Below the pieces are notes generated by a model that had not been told where the DNA came from, did not search any database, and saw nothing but the letters and a program-made list of their open reading frames with translations. A stretch of 64,000 nucleotides of DNA from Neoroseomonas lacus (GTDB taxonomy: Bacteria > Pseudomonadota > Alphaproteobacteria > Acetobacterales > Acetobacteraceae): positions 372,001-436,000 of the forward strand of contig NZ_BMKW01000003.1 of the NCBI RefSeq assembly GCF_014644535.1, in the 5' to 3' direction. Position 1 is the first letter of the stretch. Each line of letters opens with the position of its first letter. Below are positions 37,184 through 45,774 of this stretch, piece by piece. The position numbers and the translations under genes were made by a program.

Positions 37184-38911
37184 TCACGCCTCGACCAGCC
37201 GCCCGCCTTCCACCTTCAGCCCGCGATCATGGAACTTAGCCACCGCGGGCCGATGCGCGATGGAGACCAGCGCCGTCCCCGGCAGCCGTTCCTTGAGCCG
37301 CGCGTACAACCGCTCTTCCGCCCCCGGGTCGAGGCTCGCCGTCGCCTCGTCAAGGAACAGCCAATCCGGCTTGAGCAACAACGCGCGCGCCAGCGCCAGG
37401 CGCTGCTGCTCGCCCCCTGACAGCCGCTTGTCCCAGGCATCGGCATCCTGCAGGCGCGGCACCAAATGGCCGAGCTCGGCCGCCTCCAGCGCCTCGGCCA
37501 CCTGGGCGTCGGTGAAGCCCGCCTCATCCTCCGGGTAACACACCGCGCGCTTGAGGCTGCCGAGCGGGATATAGGGCCGCTGCGGCAGGAACAGCGCGCG
37601 CCCGGCGGCCGGCAGCGCGACGTGCCCGGACCCGAAGGGCCAGATGCCGGCAATGGCGCGGAAAAGCGTCGACTTGCCCGACCCCGAGGCGCCGGTGATC
37701 ACCACCGAATCCCCCGGCGCCACCGTGGCCCGGGCGCCTTCCATCAAACGCCGCCCATCGGGCAGCGCGAGCGTCACATCATCGATCACCAACCCCGGCT
37801 GCGACCCCTGGGCGGCGACCGGCCCGGTGCCGGCCGCGCGCGCGACGGTGACGGCGCGGGTGAAGCCGGTCAGCCGTTCGACCGTGGCGCGCCATTCCGT
37901 CAGCACCGAATAATTCTCAACGAACCAGGACAGCGAATCCTGCACCTGGTTGAAGGCGCTCGAGGTCTGGATCAGCCCACCTAGCGGAATCCGCCCGGCG
38001 AAATAGGCCGGCGCCGCGACGACGATGGGGAAGATGCTCGCCACCTGCTGGTAGCCGACGGTGAACAGCGTCAGCCGCTTGGTCGCCGTCATGATCGACC
38101 ACCAATTTTCCATCAGCGCGCGGAAGCGGGTGGTCAGGCCGCGCTTCTCATCCGCCTCGCCGCCATGCAGCGCGATGCCTTCGACATTCTCGCGGAACCG
38201 CACCAGGGCGTAGCGGAAATCCGCCTCGACCTTCTGCTGGTTGAAGTTCAGCCGGATCAGCGGTCGCCCGATCAGATGCGCCAGCCAGGTGCCCGCCATC
38301 GCATAGATCAGCGCCACCCAGACCATGTAGCCGGGGATGGTGATGCCCAGCACCGTCACCGGCCCCGACAGCGACCACAGCACCAGGATGAACGACCCCA
38401 GCGTCACCACCGATCGCATCAGCCCCAGCCCGAGGCCCAGCGTCTGCCCGACGAACATCCGCGCATCCTCGGCTATGCGCTGGTCGGGGTTGTCGGTCTC
38501 CGGGTCGGTCAGCGCCATGCGGTAATAGGCGCGGCCCTCGAGCCACTGCGTCAGGTAGATCTCGGTCAGCCAGCGCCGCCAGCGGATCTCCAGCGCCTGG
38601 CGCAGATACAGCGCATAGACCGCGATCAGGATGTACAGCGCCGCGACCAGGGTGAAGGACGGCAGGAAGCCGCCCTCCTCGGACCGGTGCCAGGTGAATA
38701 GCAGCGCCGTGAAGGCGGCCGCGTCCTTCGCCTCCAGCGCGTTGTAGAAGGCCCGCTGCCAATAGGTGAGCACCACCGTCATGCCCACCAGCGACAGGTT
38801 CAGCACGATGACCGTGGCCAGCAGCCCGCGCGCCCGCCAACGATCCTCGCTGGACCAATAGGGGCGCGTCAGCGCCCAGGCATCGCGCAGAAAGGGGCTG
38901 AGGGCACGCAT
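37184..38911 (-). CDS. SbmA/BacA-type (YddA-like) ABC transporter, fused permease-ATPase
   Basis: Predicted 575 aa. The N-terminal half is an ABC_membrane_2/SbmA-BacA-like domain with about six helices and the typical TYWQRAFYNALEAKD and NPDQRIAEDARMF motifs. The C-terminal half is an ATPase: GASGSGKSTL, LSGGEQQRLALARALL, WLFLDEATASLD. Relatives include E. coli YddA and mycobacterial Rv1819c, implicated in cobalamin or peptide/very-long-chain fatty acid transport. ATG 38911 is preferred because GAAGGAG lies 7-8 nt upstream. It is the last gene of a minus-strand run of coupled genes. Confidence 0.9.
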   Translation of the reverse strand: MRALSPFLRDAWALTRPYWSSEDRWRARGLLATVIVLNLSLVGMTVVLTYWQRAFYNALEAKDAAAFTALLFTWHRSEEGGFLPSFTLVAALYILIAVYALYLRQALEIRWRRWLTEIYLTQWLEGRAYYRMALTDPETDNPDQRIAEDARMFVGQTLGLGLGLMRSVVTLGSFILVLWSLSGPVTVLGITIPGYMVWVALIYAMAGTWLAHLIGRPLIRLNFNQQKVEADFRYALVRFRENVEGIALHGGEADEKRGLTTRFRALMENWWSIMTATKRLTLFTVGYQQVASIFPIVVAAPAYFAGRIPLGGLIQTSSAFNQVQDSLSWFVENYSVLTEWRATVERLTGFTRAVTVARAAGTGPVAAQGSQPGLVIDDVTLALPDGRRLMEGARATVAPGDSVVITGASGSGKSTLFRAIAGIWPFGSGHVALPAAGRALFLPQRPYIPLGSLKRAVCYPEDEAGFTDAQVAEALEAAELGHLVPRLQDADAWDKRLSGGEQQRLALARALLLKPDWLFLDEATASLDPGAEERLYARLKERLPGTALVSIAHRPAVAKFHDRGLKVEGGRLVEA

Positions 38912-38923
38912 CAAAACTCTCCT

Positions 38924-39364
38924 TCAGCCGCGACGCAGCCGGTCCTCGAAGGCGCCGAGCCACGCCATGACGCGCGCCCGGTTCACCCCGAAATCCGAAC
39001 GGCCCAGCAGGCTGCGCGAATAGAGCCAAAGCCCGGTGCCGTCACCTGCCGGCGCCGCCTCCGCCACCACGATGTCGGGGTAGTTCATTAACCGCGAACG
39101 CACCACCCACTGCGCCTGGAAACGGGCCGGATAGTCGGCGAGGGGGTAGGTGCGCGGCTGCCCGGCGGCGATGGCGCGGATCGCCGCGAAGGCGGCCTCC
39201 GTCGTCACCGGAAACGGGTCGTGGTGCAGGTGCCCCTGGCCCGGCGCCGTGCTCGGCGTCAGCAGGCAGGTATTGGGCGAGGACGGCAGCACCAGCGTCG
39301 CGAAGTCGAGCGGCTGGGGCGGCGGCACACCCTCCGCCCCGCGCGAGAAGATCAGCCCGATCAT
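38924..39364 (-). CDS. DUF1499 protein
   Basis: Predicted 146 aa. The pattern SSPNTCLLTPS near residue 28, YPARFQAQWVVRSRLMNYPD and SRSLLGRSDFGVNRARVMAWL is that of DUF1499 proteins, whose function is not known. It overlaps the upstream DUF3253 gene by 4 nt and precedes the SbmA-like transporter by 12 nt, so it is co-expressed with both. Confidence 0.85.
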   Translation of the reverse strand: MIGLIFSRGAEGVPPPQPLDFATLVLPSSPNTCLLTPSTAPGQGHLHHDPFPVTTEAAFAAIRAIAAGQPRTYPLADYPARFQAQWVVRSRLMNYPDIVVAEAAPAGDGTGLWLYSRSLLGRSDFGVNRARVMAWLGAFEDRLRRG

Positions 39365-39609
39365 GCCCGCGCCCGCAGCCGGATGACGCCGCGAACCTCC
39401 ACGTCGAGATCGACCGGCTTGCCCTTGCGCAGCACGTCGATCTGGCCTTCCCGCGCCAGCACCGTCGCCTCGCGCCGAATGCGGGCCAGCAGCGATTGCC
39501 AGTTCTCGCTGGTCAGGGCGCGCGCCACATCCTCGGGCGTGAAGCTCTTTTCCGGGCCGCAGGCGCGGGCCTGGGCAAGGATCGCGTCACGGATCGCGGG
39601 CTCGCTCAT
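39361..39609 (-). CDS. DUF3253 protein
   Basis: Predicted 82 aa. A compact winged-helix-like domain (PEKSFTPEDVARALTSENWQ, then VLAREGQIDVLRKGKPVD) typical of DUF3253, a small family usually found next to DUF1499 or flavin enzymes. No signal peptide. Both ends overlap neighbouring genes by 4 nt. Confidence 0.85.
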   Translation of the reverse strand: MSEPAIRDAILAQARACGPEKSFTPEDVARALTSENWQSLLARIRREATVLAREGQIDVLRKGKPVDLDVEVRGVIRLRARA

Positions 39610-40166
39610 GGCGCGACCCAGCTCGCCGCCATGGCGCCATCGGCGGCCCAGTCGAACCGGGCGCGGGCATGCCCCGCCGGGTCGAGCAGCAGCCAGTCCA
39701 GGTGGTCGAAACGCAGCAGCACGGCGGCGAAATGCGCCCGCCCACCGACGGGATCCTCGGGCGCGGCGGGCGGGGCGGGCAGGGCGGTGCCCGGTGTCCA
39801 GGCGGTGGCGTAGGTCATGCGGCTGGTCTTTCTGCTGGCCGCCCAGGCGGCATCGGCAATGGCATCGTCATGGTGCAGCGTCGCACGCCCGGCCAAGCGC
39901 AGCTGCATCCGCGTCGCCGCATCATAGCCATGCAGCACGGCGCGCGGGTCGGCGATGAGCTCGGCGTATTTGGCGCTGCGGCAATCGGTGTGGATGGCGA
40001 GGCAACGGGTCGCGGCGTCGAAGCCGCGCAGCACCACCGTCCGCAGCGCCGGCGCGCCATCGCGGCCGATCGTCGCCAGCGCCGGGGTGTGGAACGCGCC
40101 GTGGCGGAGCCGCGCGCCCGCTTCCAGGGCGGCGAAGGCGGCCCGCAGCGCCTCCTCCAGCGTCAT
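39606..40166 (-). CDS. Pyridoxamine 5'-phosphate oxidase-family flavin protein
   Basis: Predicted 186 aa with the split-barrel FMN-binding pattern: HTPALATIGRDGAPALRTVVLRGF (in two parts) near the N-terminus, HTDCRSAKYAELIADPRAVLHGY, and a C-terminal LLLDPAGHARARFDW. Arginine-threonine-valine-valine-leucine-arginine and the SAKY segment are typical FMN contacts. It is shorter than PdxH (about 215 aa) and probably a general flavin reductase/oxidase rather than the vitamin B6 enzyme. Overlaps neighbours on both sides by 4 nt. Confidence 0.82.
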   Translation of the reverse strand: MTLEEALRAAFAALEAGARLRHGAFHTPALATIGRDGAPALRTVVLRGFDAATRCLAIHTDCRSAKYAELIADPRAVLHGYDAATRMQLRLAGRATLHHDDAIADAAWAASRKTSRMTYATAWTPGTALPAPPAAPEDPVGGRAHFAAVLLRFDHLDWLLLDPAGHARARFDWAADGAMAASWVAP

Positions 40167-40267
40167 GCCGGCACGGCGTCAGCCGGAGCAGCGCCGGCGC
40201 GGCCGATCCGCTTCTCGAAGGGCTGCACGGCAAGGCCGGCGCCGATGAGGGCAAGGCGTTGGGTCAT
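40163..40267 (-). CDS. Possible 34-aa leader peptide or truncated gene
   Basis: A short ORF, beginning MTQRLALIGAGLAVQPFEKR, overlaps the next start by exactly 4 nt (ATGA), as all later genes of this run do. Codon third positions are mostly G/C, as in real genes here. The LALIGAGLA segment recalls the start of a dinucleotide-binding enzyme, so it could be the stump of a lost gene. No clear ribosome site with normal spacing is seen. Its expression is unproven. Confidence 0.3.
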   Translation of the reverse strand: MTQRLALIGAGLAVQPFEKRIGRAGAAPADAVPA

Positions 40268-40410
40268 CCTCGCCGGTATGGCGCCATTCCGGCGCTTCGC
40301 AAGCCCTCGCGGGCCGTCCTGGCATGTCGGCGCCGGCCTGCGCCGCCTGAAACGGCATCGCCGGCCTGGATCGGTCGTGCGCCGGCGATGCGGGCCGGCG
40401 CCGCCAGCCC

Positions 40411-41166
40411 TCAGCCGTAGGCCCGTTCCACCAGCGGCCCCTGTGCCGGCAGGGCGGCGATCTCGCGAATGATCTTGCGCCGCACCGCGCCGGAGAAGGA
40501 TTCATACCCCTCGGCTACCATCAGGAAGGCGCCCGGCCCGCCGATCACCTCGTCGCGATAATATTCGTCCACCGGCGGCAGGCCGGCGAGCAGCGCCGAG
40601 GGCTGCGGCGTGCGGTCTAGCACGGCGAGGCCGTTCAGCACGATGCCGCGGTCCAGCGCCTCGGCTCGCGCGGCGGCAAGTTGGCGGCCGGAATTGTTCA
40701 CCCCGTCGCCTGAGATGTCGACGACGCGGCGCAGCCCCTCGAAGCGCTGGCCGAATTGGGTGGCGGCGAAGTCGATCGCGCCGGAGATCGAGGTATAGAG
40801 ATAGGTCTCGCGCGAGGCGCCATCGAGTGCTGCGGCGAAACGTGCGCAACTGGCCGCCCCGTCGAGCTGCATCCAGGGGACCAGCGTGTGCTGGATGTTC
40901 CAGTCCGACCAGACGAACAGGGTGACAGCAATGGCGCCGAGCGGGCCGCCGGCGATGCCTTCGGCCAGGCGAGGGTCGCGGAAGGCCTCGGCATAGCCGC
41001 GCATCTGCATCTCCATCTCCTCGGCATCGACCGAGCGGGAGACATCCACCGCGAGCACCAGTTCGACATCGACCTCAGTCGAGGCGCGGGCATTGCGTGA
41101 TGTGATCAGGGCCGGGGCGGCAAGGCCGGCGGCGAGCAGAACGCGTCTGGACAGGGGACGCAGCAT
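40411..41166 (-). CDS. DUF1194 von Willebrand factor A-type protein
   Basis: Predicted 251 aa. The N-terminus is an export signal (SRRVLLAAGLAAPALI..NARA). The MIDAS metal motif is DVSRSVD after VELVLAV, with later VVDISGDGVNNSG supplying the second metal loop. DUF1194 proteins are secreted or periplasmic VWA proteins of unknown partner. ATG 41166 is preferred since GGAGGGT precedes it. It stands alone upstream of a divergent broken gene. Confidence 0.87.
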   Translation of the reverse strand: MLRPLSRRVLLAAGLAAPALITSRNARASTEVDVELVLAVDVSRSVDAEEMEMQMRGYAEAFRDPRLAEGIAGGPLGAIAVTLFVWSDWNIQHTLVPWMQLDGAASCARFAAALDGASRETYLYTSISGAIDFAATQFGQRFEGLRRVVDISGDGVNNSGRQLAAARAEALDRGIVLNGLAVLDRTPQPSALLAGLPPVDEYYRDEVIGGPGAFLMVAEGYESFSGAVRRKIIREIAALPAQGPLVERAYG

Positions 41167-41483
41167 GGGAACCCTCCTGCACGGCCAGAGTGGGTAGTGG
41201 TCTTTCCTGTCCGCTCCGCATCGAAGGTTTCTTGCCTGCACAAATAAGGAACGTCGTTGTGCGTCGCAACATATATCTCAGCGATACTGTCATAAAATGC
41301 CGCTATCGAGAGCAGAATTGTCCATTACGCGGGCTTGGGGGACGGGTACCGCCCATAAAGCAGGCATGGAAAATCAAGGCGGTTCAGGCGCTACCAATCG
41401 ATGTGCATTTTTTGAGAATAAATGACGTTGTCATGCACGCATTTGGTGTGAAGTGATGTGCGGCATTCATGAGAGGCAGCACC
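41167..41483. other. AT-richer gene-free region upstream of a broken gene
   Basis: About 317 bp with a clearly lower GC content than the surroundings (especially 41230-41460). ORFs here have no recognisable features. The composition and the neighbouring pseudogene suggest the region is foreign or decaying. Confidence 0.5.
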
Positions 41484-42100
41484 ATGCCAGGCTTGACCCC
41501 TCCCGATCCGATGGAAGCCGGCGGTGGTGCCGATGCCGCGCGCATCTAAAACGACCTCACCTCGGACTGGGTGGGTTTCAGCGACCCCTATCAGCGCCTG
41601 ATCCTGATGGTGCGGGAATTGTTCTGGCAGGCCGACCTGCATACCAACCCGGTCTCGCTCTATGGCGGCGCCTGCCTGTTCTGCGGCGAGCATGTCGAAC
41701 TGGCCGATGGCGGCGTGTTCTACTCGCAATGGCGCGCGGCGCTCGACGTCGGTGTCTTCCCCGGCGGGGAGCGCATCAGCAGCCACACCAGCACCCACAC
41801 GCAATACGAAATCGCCATGCCGCCGGCTGGGGGACGCATCTGTTCGGCGTGCGCAACGGCGGCACCGGGTTCCAGAACGAGACCTACGCGATCACCACGA
41901 CCTGGGGTGACTTCTTCGGCCATGTCGGCACGACCGTCGAATATGGCGGGAGCAGGCTGCTCGCCTTCGCCGGTGCCGGGACGGTGCCGAACATCGGCGC
42001 CAATGGGAGGTGGCCGCTCGACGATGCCCATCCGCAGCGCCTGCCGGGCGCCTGGTGCGACGCCAATGCGGCTAGCCTGATCGGCCAGTTCGGCTGGTAG
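41484..42100 (+). pseudogene. Disrupted gene of unknown family (stop plus frameshift)
   Basis: From ATG 41484 the frame runs MPGLTPPDPMEAGGGADAAR, then meets a TAA at 41547. It continues sensibly as DWVGFSDPYQRLILMVRELF and LYGGACLFCGEHVELADGGV up to TQYEIAMPPA near 41825. At the GGGGG run (41829-41833) the reading must shift to another frame, giving WGTHLFGVRNGGTGFQNETY, ITTTWGDFFGHVGTTVEYGG and a natural end at LIGQFGW. Both halves are clearly protein-like and fit end to end, consistent with loss of one base. I do not recognise the family. Sequencing error could explain one lesion but less easily both. Confidence 0.65.
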
Positions 42101-42121
42101 GAACGCCGCCGCGGCCCTGCT

Positions 42122-42694
42122 TCAGAAACCGCCACCGGACGCCAGCCAAGCCTGCTCCGCCGGCGTGCTTTCCCGCCGCAGCGCCGCGTTGCGGTGGGGA
42201 AAGCGGCCGAAGCGGGCGATCACCGCCCGGTGCCGCCACGCGTAGTCGATCGTCCCATCCGGCTTGGCCATGCGCGGGTCGTCGCGCAGCCCCTCGAACA
42301 GCGCGACCGACAGGTTCTGATCCGCCATCGCCTCGGAATGTTCGAAGGGCAGGTACAGGAAAATGCGCTGGGTCGGCGTCAGGCCGAGATCCTGCCGCCG
42401 CACCAGCACGGCGTCCCGCGCGATCACCCGCATCAGCGGATCGGCGATGAAGGCCTCCGCCCGGCCGCGATGCAGGTTGCGGGAGAATTGGTCGAGCAGG
42501 ATCGCCAAGGCCAGCACGCCCGCGCTGGTATTGCGCCACGTCGCCAGCGCATCGGTCTGCGCCGCGGCAGCGAGGTTGCCAAAGCGTGTGCGGATCTCGT
42601 CATCGAATTTGTCGTCGCGCTTGAACCAGGCGTCGCGGAACGTGTCGGGTCCCTCGGCGAACCAGAAGGACAGGACGTCGAGCGGCGTGGTCAT
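42122..42694 (-). CDS. DUF924 family protein
   Basis: Predicted 190 aa. The DUF924 pattern is clear: VLSFWFAEGPDTFRDAWFKR, ALAILLDQFSRNLHRG, RIFLYLPFEHSEAMADQ and FGRFPHRNAALRRESTPAE. The family has an all-helical TPR-like fold and unknown biochemical role. The ATG overlaps the stop of the upstream FAD/Fe-S dehydrogenase by 4 nt, so they are translated together. Confidence 0.9.
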   Translation of the reverse strand: MTTPLDVLSFWFAEGPDTFRDAWFKRDDKFDDEIRTRFGNLAAAAQTDALATWRNTSAGVLALAILLDQFSRNLHRGRAEAFIADPLMRVIARDAVLVRRQDLGLTPTQRIFLYLPFEHSEAMADQNLSVALFEGLRDDPRMAKPDGTIDYAWRHRAVIARFGRFPHRNAALRRESTPAEQAWLASGGGF

Positions 42695-45603
42695 GCCAGG
42701 GCCCTTTCCAGCAATTGGACGGAATGCAGCGCCTCCCGTCCTGCCAGATCGGCGATCTGATGGCGACAGGATGTGCCATCCGCCACGATGAAGGCGTCCG
42801 GCGCGGCCGCGCGCACCGCTGGCAACAGGGACAACTCGCCCATCGCCTTCGACGCCGCCAGCGTCTCCGCCTGATAGCCGAAGGCGCCGGCCATGCCGCA
42901 GCAGGACGACGTGATCGGCGTGACCGTCAGCCCCGGGATTCGCTTCAGTAGCGCGACGGCCGGCGGGAAGGCGCCGAAGGCCTTCTGGTGGCAATGGCCA
43001 TGGATATGCGCCTCGCCCGGCAGGGGCTTCAGCGGCAGCACGGCCTTCTCGCGGTCGAGGAATTCGCTCAGCAGGAAGGCGCGGGCGGCCAGCGCGCGGG
43101 CCGGTTCGCCTGGCAGCAGCGCGAGGAACTCATCGCGTAGCGTTGTCAGCGAAGAAGGCTCGATGCCAACCACCGGCGAGGCGTGCGCGGACAACGCCTC
43201 CAGTGTGCGCCGCGCTTCGTCGCGCGCCCGATCGACCAGCCCGGCGGAAAGCAGCGTGCGCCCCTCATCCAGTGGCCGCGCACCGCGCGCCGCCCGCGCG
43301 ATGGCCGGGTCATAGCCAGCAGCGCGCAGCACGGCGATGGCGGCGCGCAGATTGGCAGGCTCGTAGTACCGATTGAAGGCATCCGGCAGCAGGATGACCT
43401 CACGTTCGCGCCCATCCGGCACGCGCAACTCGGCGTCATGAAATGCGCCCCAGACGAAGCGGGGCAGGGACCGTTCCGCCGCGAGGCCGAGCACCGTCTC
43501 CGACAGTCGTGCCAGCCCCGGCACCGTATCCCGCGCATTGGCCAGCGGCGGCAGCAACGACGCCCAGCGCGCCCAGCGCGGCATCGTCGCGATGATGCGT
43601 TCCCGCCAGCCGATGCCATGCGTTTTCGCCCGTGCCGCCAGCACCTCGATCTTCATTCGCGCCATATCGACGCCGGTCGGGCATTCCCGCTTGCAGCCCT
43701 TGCAGGACACACACAGCTTCACCGCTTCCGCGACCTCATCGGACGCCAGCGCCCCAGGCAACTGCCCGGTCAGCGCGAGCCGCAGCGTATTCGCCCGCCC
43801 ACGCGTCAGATGCTGCTCATCCCGCGTCGCGCGATAGGATGGGCACATGACGTTGGCGTCGAACTTCCGGCAGGTGCCGTTGTTGTTGCACATCTCGACC
43901 GCGCTCAGCAGCCCGCCCAGCGGCCCCGGATACTCGGACCAGTCGAGCACCGGCGTGATCGCCGCATCCGCCGCATAACCCGGCGCGTAGCGGAACAGCG
44001 TGCGGTCATCCATCTTCGGCGCCCGCACCACGCGTCCCGGGTTCAGCAGTGCCTTCGGGTCGAACGCGTCCTTCACCTCCTCGAAGGCACGGGCGATGCG
44101 GCTGCCGAACATCGGCTCGTTGAATTCCGAGCGCACGATGCCGTCGCCATGCTCGCCCGAATGGCTGCCCTTGTATTCGCGCACCAGCGCGAAGCACTCC
44201 TCGGCGATGGCGCGCATCTTCCGCACATCCTCGCCATTCTTCATGTTCAGCACCGGCCGCACATGCAGGCAGCCGACGGAGGCATGCGCATACCAGGTGC
44301 CCTTGGTGTCGTGCTGCGCGAACACCTCGTTCAAACGCTCAGTGTAATCAGCAAGATCGGGCAGCGCGACCGCGCAATCCTCGATGAAGGACACGGGCTT
44401 CCCGTCGCCCTTCATCGACATCATGATGTTGAGCCCGGCCTCGCGCACCTCGGCGATGGCGGCCTGGAACCCGGCATCCGTCGCGCGCACTACCGCATCC
44501 GGATAGCCGAGATCGCCCATCATCTCCTCGAGCCGGTCGAGTGCCTGCAACAGCGGCGCCTCCTCATGCCCATGGAACTCGACGATCAGCAGGCTGTCCG
44601 GCTCCCCCTTCACCATCTGGTCGATCGTCGCCCGATAGATCGGGATCGACCGCCCGAGGTCGATCATCGTCCGGTCCACCAGCTCTACCGCCTCTGGATT
44701 CAGCGTCACCAGATGCTGGGACGCCGCCATCGCCGCGCGGAAGGTCGGGAACTGGCAGATGCCGAGAGTCTTGCGCGGCTTGATCGGCCAAAGTTTCAAG
44801 TCCAGCGCTGCGGAAAACGCGAGCGTCCCCTCGCTCCCCACCAGCAGCCGCGCCAGATTGCCGCGCCCCTCCGCCCGTGCCGCCGGCGTCAAACTTTCGA
44901 TGTTGTACCCACCAACCCGCCGCAACTGGTTCGGAAACCGCGCCGCGATCTCCTCCGCCTCGCGCGCCCCCAGCGCGCGCAGGCGCTGGATCAACTCGGC
45001 CGCCGGCGCCGGTACATCCCCACCGAGATTGTCCGGCATCTCGCCGAAGGTGAAGCGCGACCCATCCGCCAACAGCGCATCGATCGCCGTGACATTATCC
45101 GCCATCAACCCGTAGCGAATGGACTTCGACCCGCAGGAATTGTTCCCCGCCATCCCCCCGATCGTGCAGCGCTGCCAAGTCGACGGATCGACCGGAAAGA
45201 ACAGCCCATGCCCCTTCAACGCATCATTCAGCGCCCCCAACGTGATCCCCGGCTGCACCCGCGCCATCCGCGCCGCCGCATCCACCTCGATCACGCCGCG
45301 TAGATACTTCGTGCAATCCAGCACCAGCGCCCGGTTCACGGTCTGCCCGCATTGCGACGTCCCGCCACCGCGCGCGAGCACGGGGATGCCTTCCTCCCGG
45401 CACAGCGTCATCGCCGCCTGCACATCGTCCAGGCTGCGCGGCACCAGCACGCCGTAGGGTTCGATCTGGTAGATGGACGCATCCGTCGCATACCGCCCGC
45501 GATCGGCCGGCGCGAACAGCACCTCGCCCTGTGTCTCCCGCCGCAATCGGTCGGCCAGCCGGCTGTCGCCGAGGCTCGGGCGTGTCTTCATCTGGACGTT
45601 CAT
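42691..45603 (-). CDS. FAD/4Fe-4S D-2-hydroxyacid dehydrogenase (YdiJ-like)
   Basis: Predicted 970 aa; E. coli YdiJ is about 1018. Domain order: FAD_binding_4 (residues about 45-270, with PVLARGGGTSQCGQTVN and IGGMAGNNSCGSKSIRYG), FAD-linked oxidase C-terminal domain (to about 560), a ferredoxin region with CNNNGTCRKFDANVMCPSY and CVSCKGCKRECPTGVD, and a CCG domain with HGHCHQK and SSCCGMAG. Such membrane-associated enzymes oxidise D-2-hydroxyglutarate, D-lactate or glycolate. The start at ATG 45603 leaves a short lead; 45591 is a possible alternative. It diverges from an aminotransferase of glyoxylate metabolism. Confidence 0.9.
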   Translation of the reverse strand: MNVQMKTRPSLGDSRLADRLRRETQGEVLFAPADRGRYATDASIYQIEPYGVLVPRSLDDVQAAMTLCREEGIPVLARGGGTSQCGQTVNRALVLDCTKYLRGVIEVDAAARMARVQPGITLGALNDALKGHGLFFPVDPSTWQRCTIGGMAGNNSCGSKSIRYGLMADNVTAIDALLADGSRFTFGEMPDNLGGDVPAPAAELIQRLRALGAREAEEIAARFPNQLRRVGGYNIESLTPAARAEGRGNLARLLVGSEGTLAFSAALDLKLWPIKPRKTLGICQFPTFRAAMAASQHLVTLNPEAVELVDRTMIDLGRSIPIYRATIDQMVKGEPDSLLIVEFHGHEEAPLLQALDRLEEMMGDLGYPDAVVRATDAGFQAAIAEVREAGLNIMMSMKGDGKPVSFIEDCAVALPDLADYTERLNEVFAQHDTKGTWYAHASVGCLHVRPVLNMKNGEDVRKMRAIAEECFALVREYKGSHSGEHGDGIVRSEFNEPMFGSRIARAFEEVKDAFDPKALLNPGRVVRAPKMDDRTLFRYAPGYAADAAITPVLDWSEYPGPLGGLLSAVEMCNNNGTCRKFDANVMCPSYRATRDEQHLTRGRANTLRLALTGQLPGALASDEVAEAVKLCVSCKGCKRECPTGVDMARMKIEVLAARAKTHGIGWRERIIATMPRWARWASLLPPLANARDTVPGLARLSETVLGLAAERSLPRFVWGAFHDAELRVPDGREREVILLPDAFNRYYEPANLRAAIAVLRAAGYDPAIARAARGARPLDEGRTLLSAGLVDRARDEARRTLEALSAHASPVVGIEPSSLTTLRDEFLALLPGEPARALAARAFLLSEFLDREKAVLPLKPLPGEAHIHGHCHQKAFGAFPPAVALLKRIPGLTVTPITSSCCGMAGAFGYQAETLAASKAMGELSLLPAVRAAAPDAFIVADGTSCRHQIADLAGREALHSVQLLERALA

Positions 45604-45774
45604 CGGCGCAACCCCGGTACTACGGAAGCGGACCCTACAGCCCGTCGCCCCATCAGCCGAATGGATACTCCTGATGGATTGCACAAGCCCCGCTCATGGC
45701 CCCGACGCGCCGAACTCATTGGCACCGCGCCGCGCCCTGGCGCATGAAGTGCCCGAGAACACGGGAGCCCATCC

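Noticed and set aside
41190-41456. 88-codon ORF on the plus strand before the broken gene
   Set aside because: No ribosome site, no recognisable features, atypical composition; probably non-coding.
43183-45303. 706-codon open frame on the plus strand opposite the FAD/Fe-S dehydrogenase
   Set aside because: Antisense shadow of a gene with clear FAD and Fe-S motifs.
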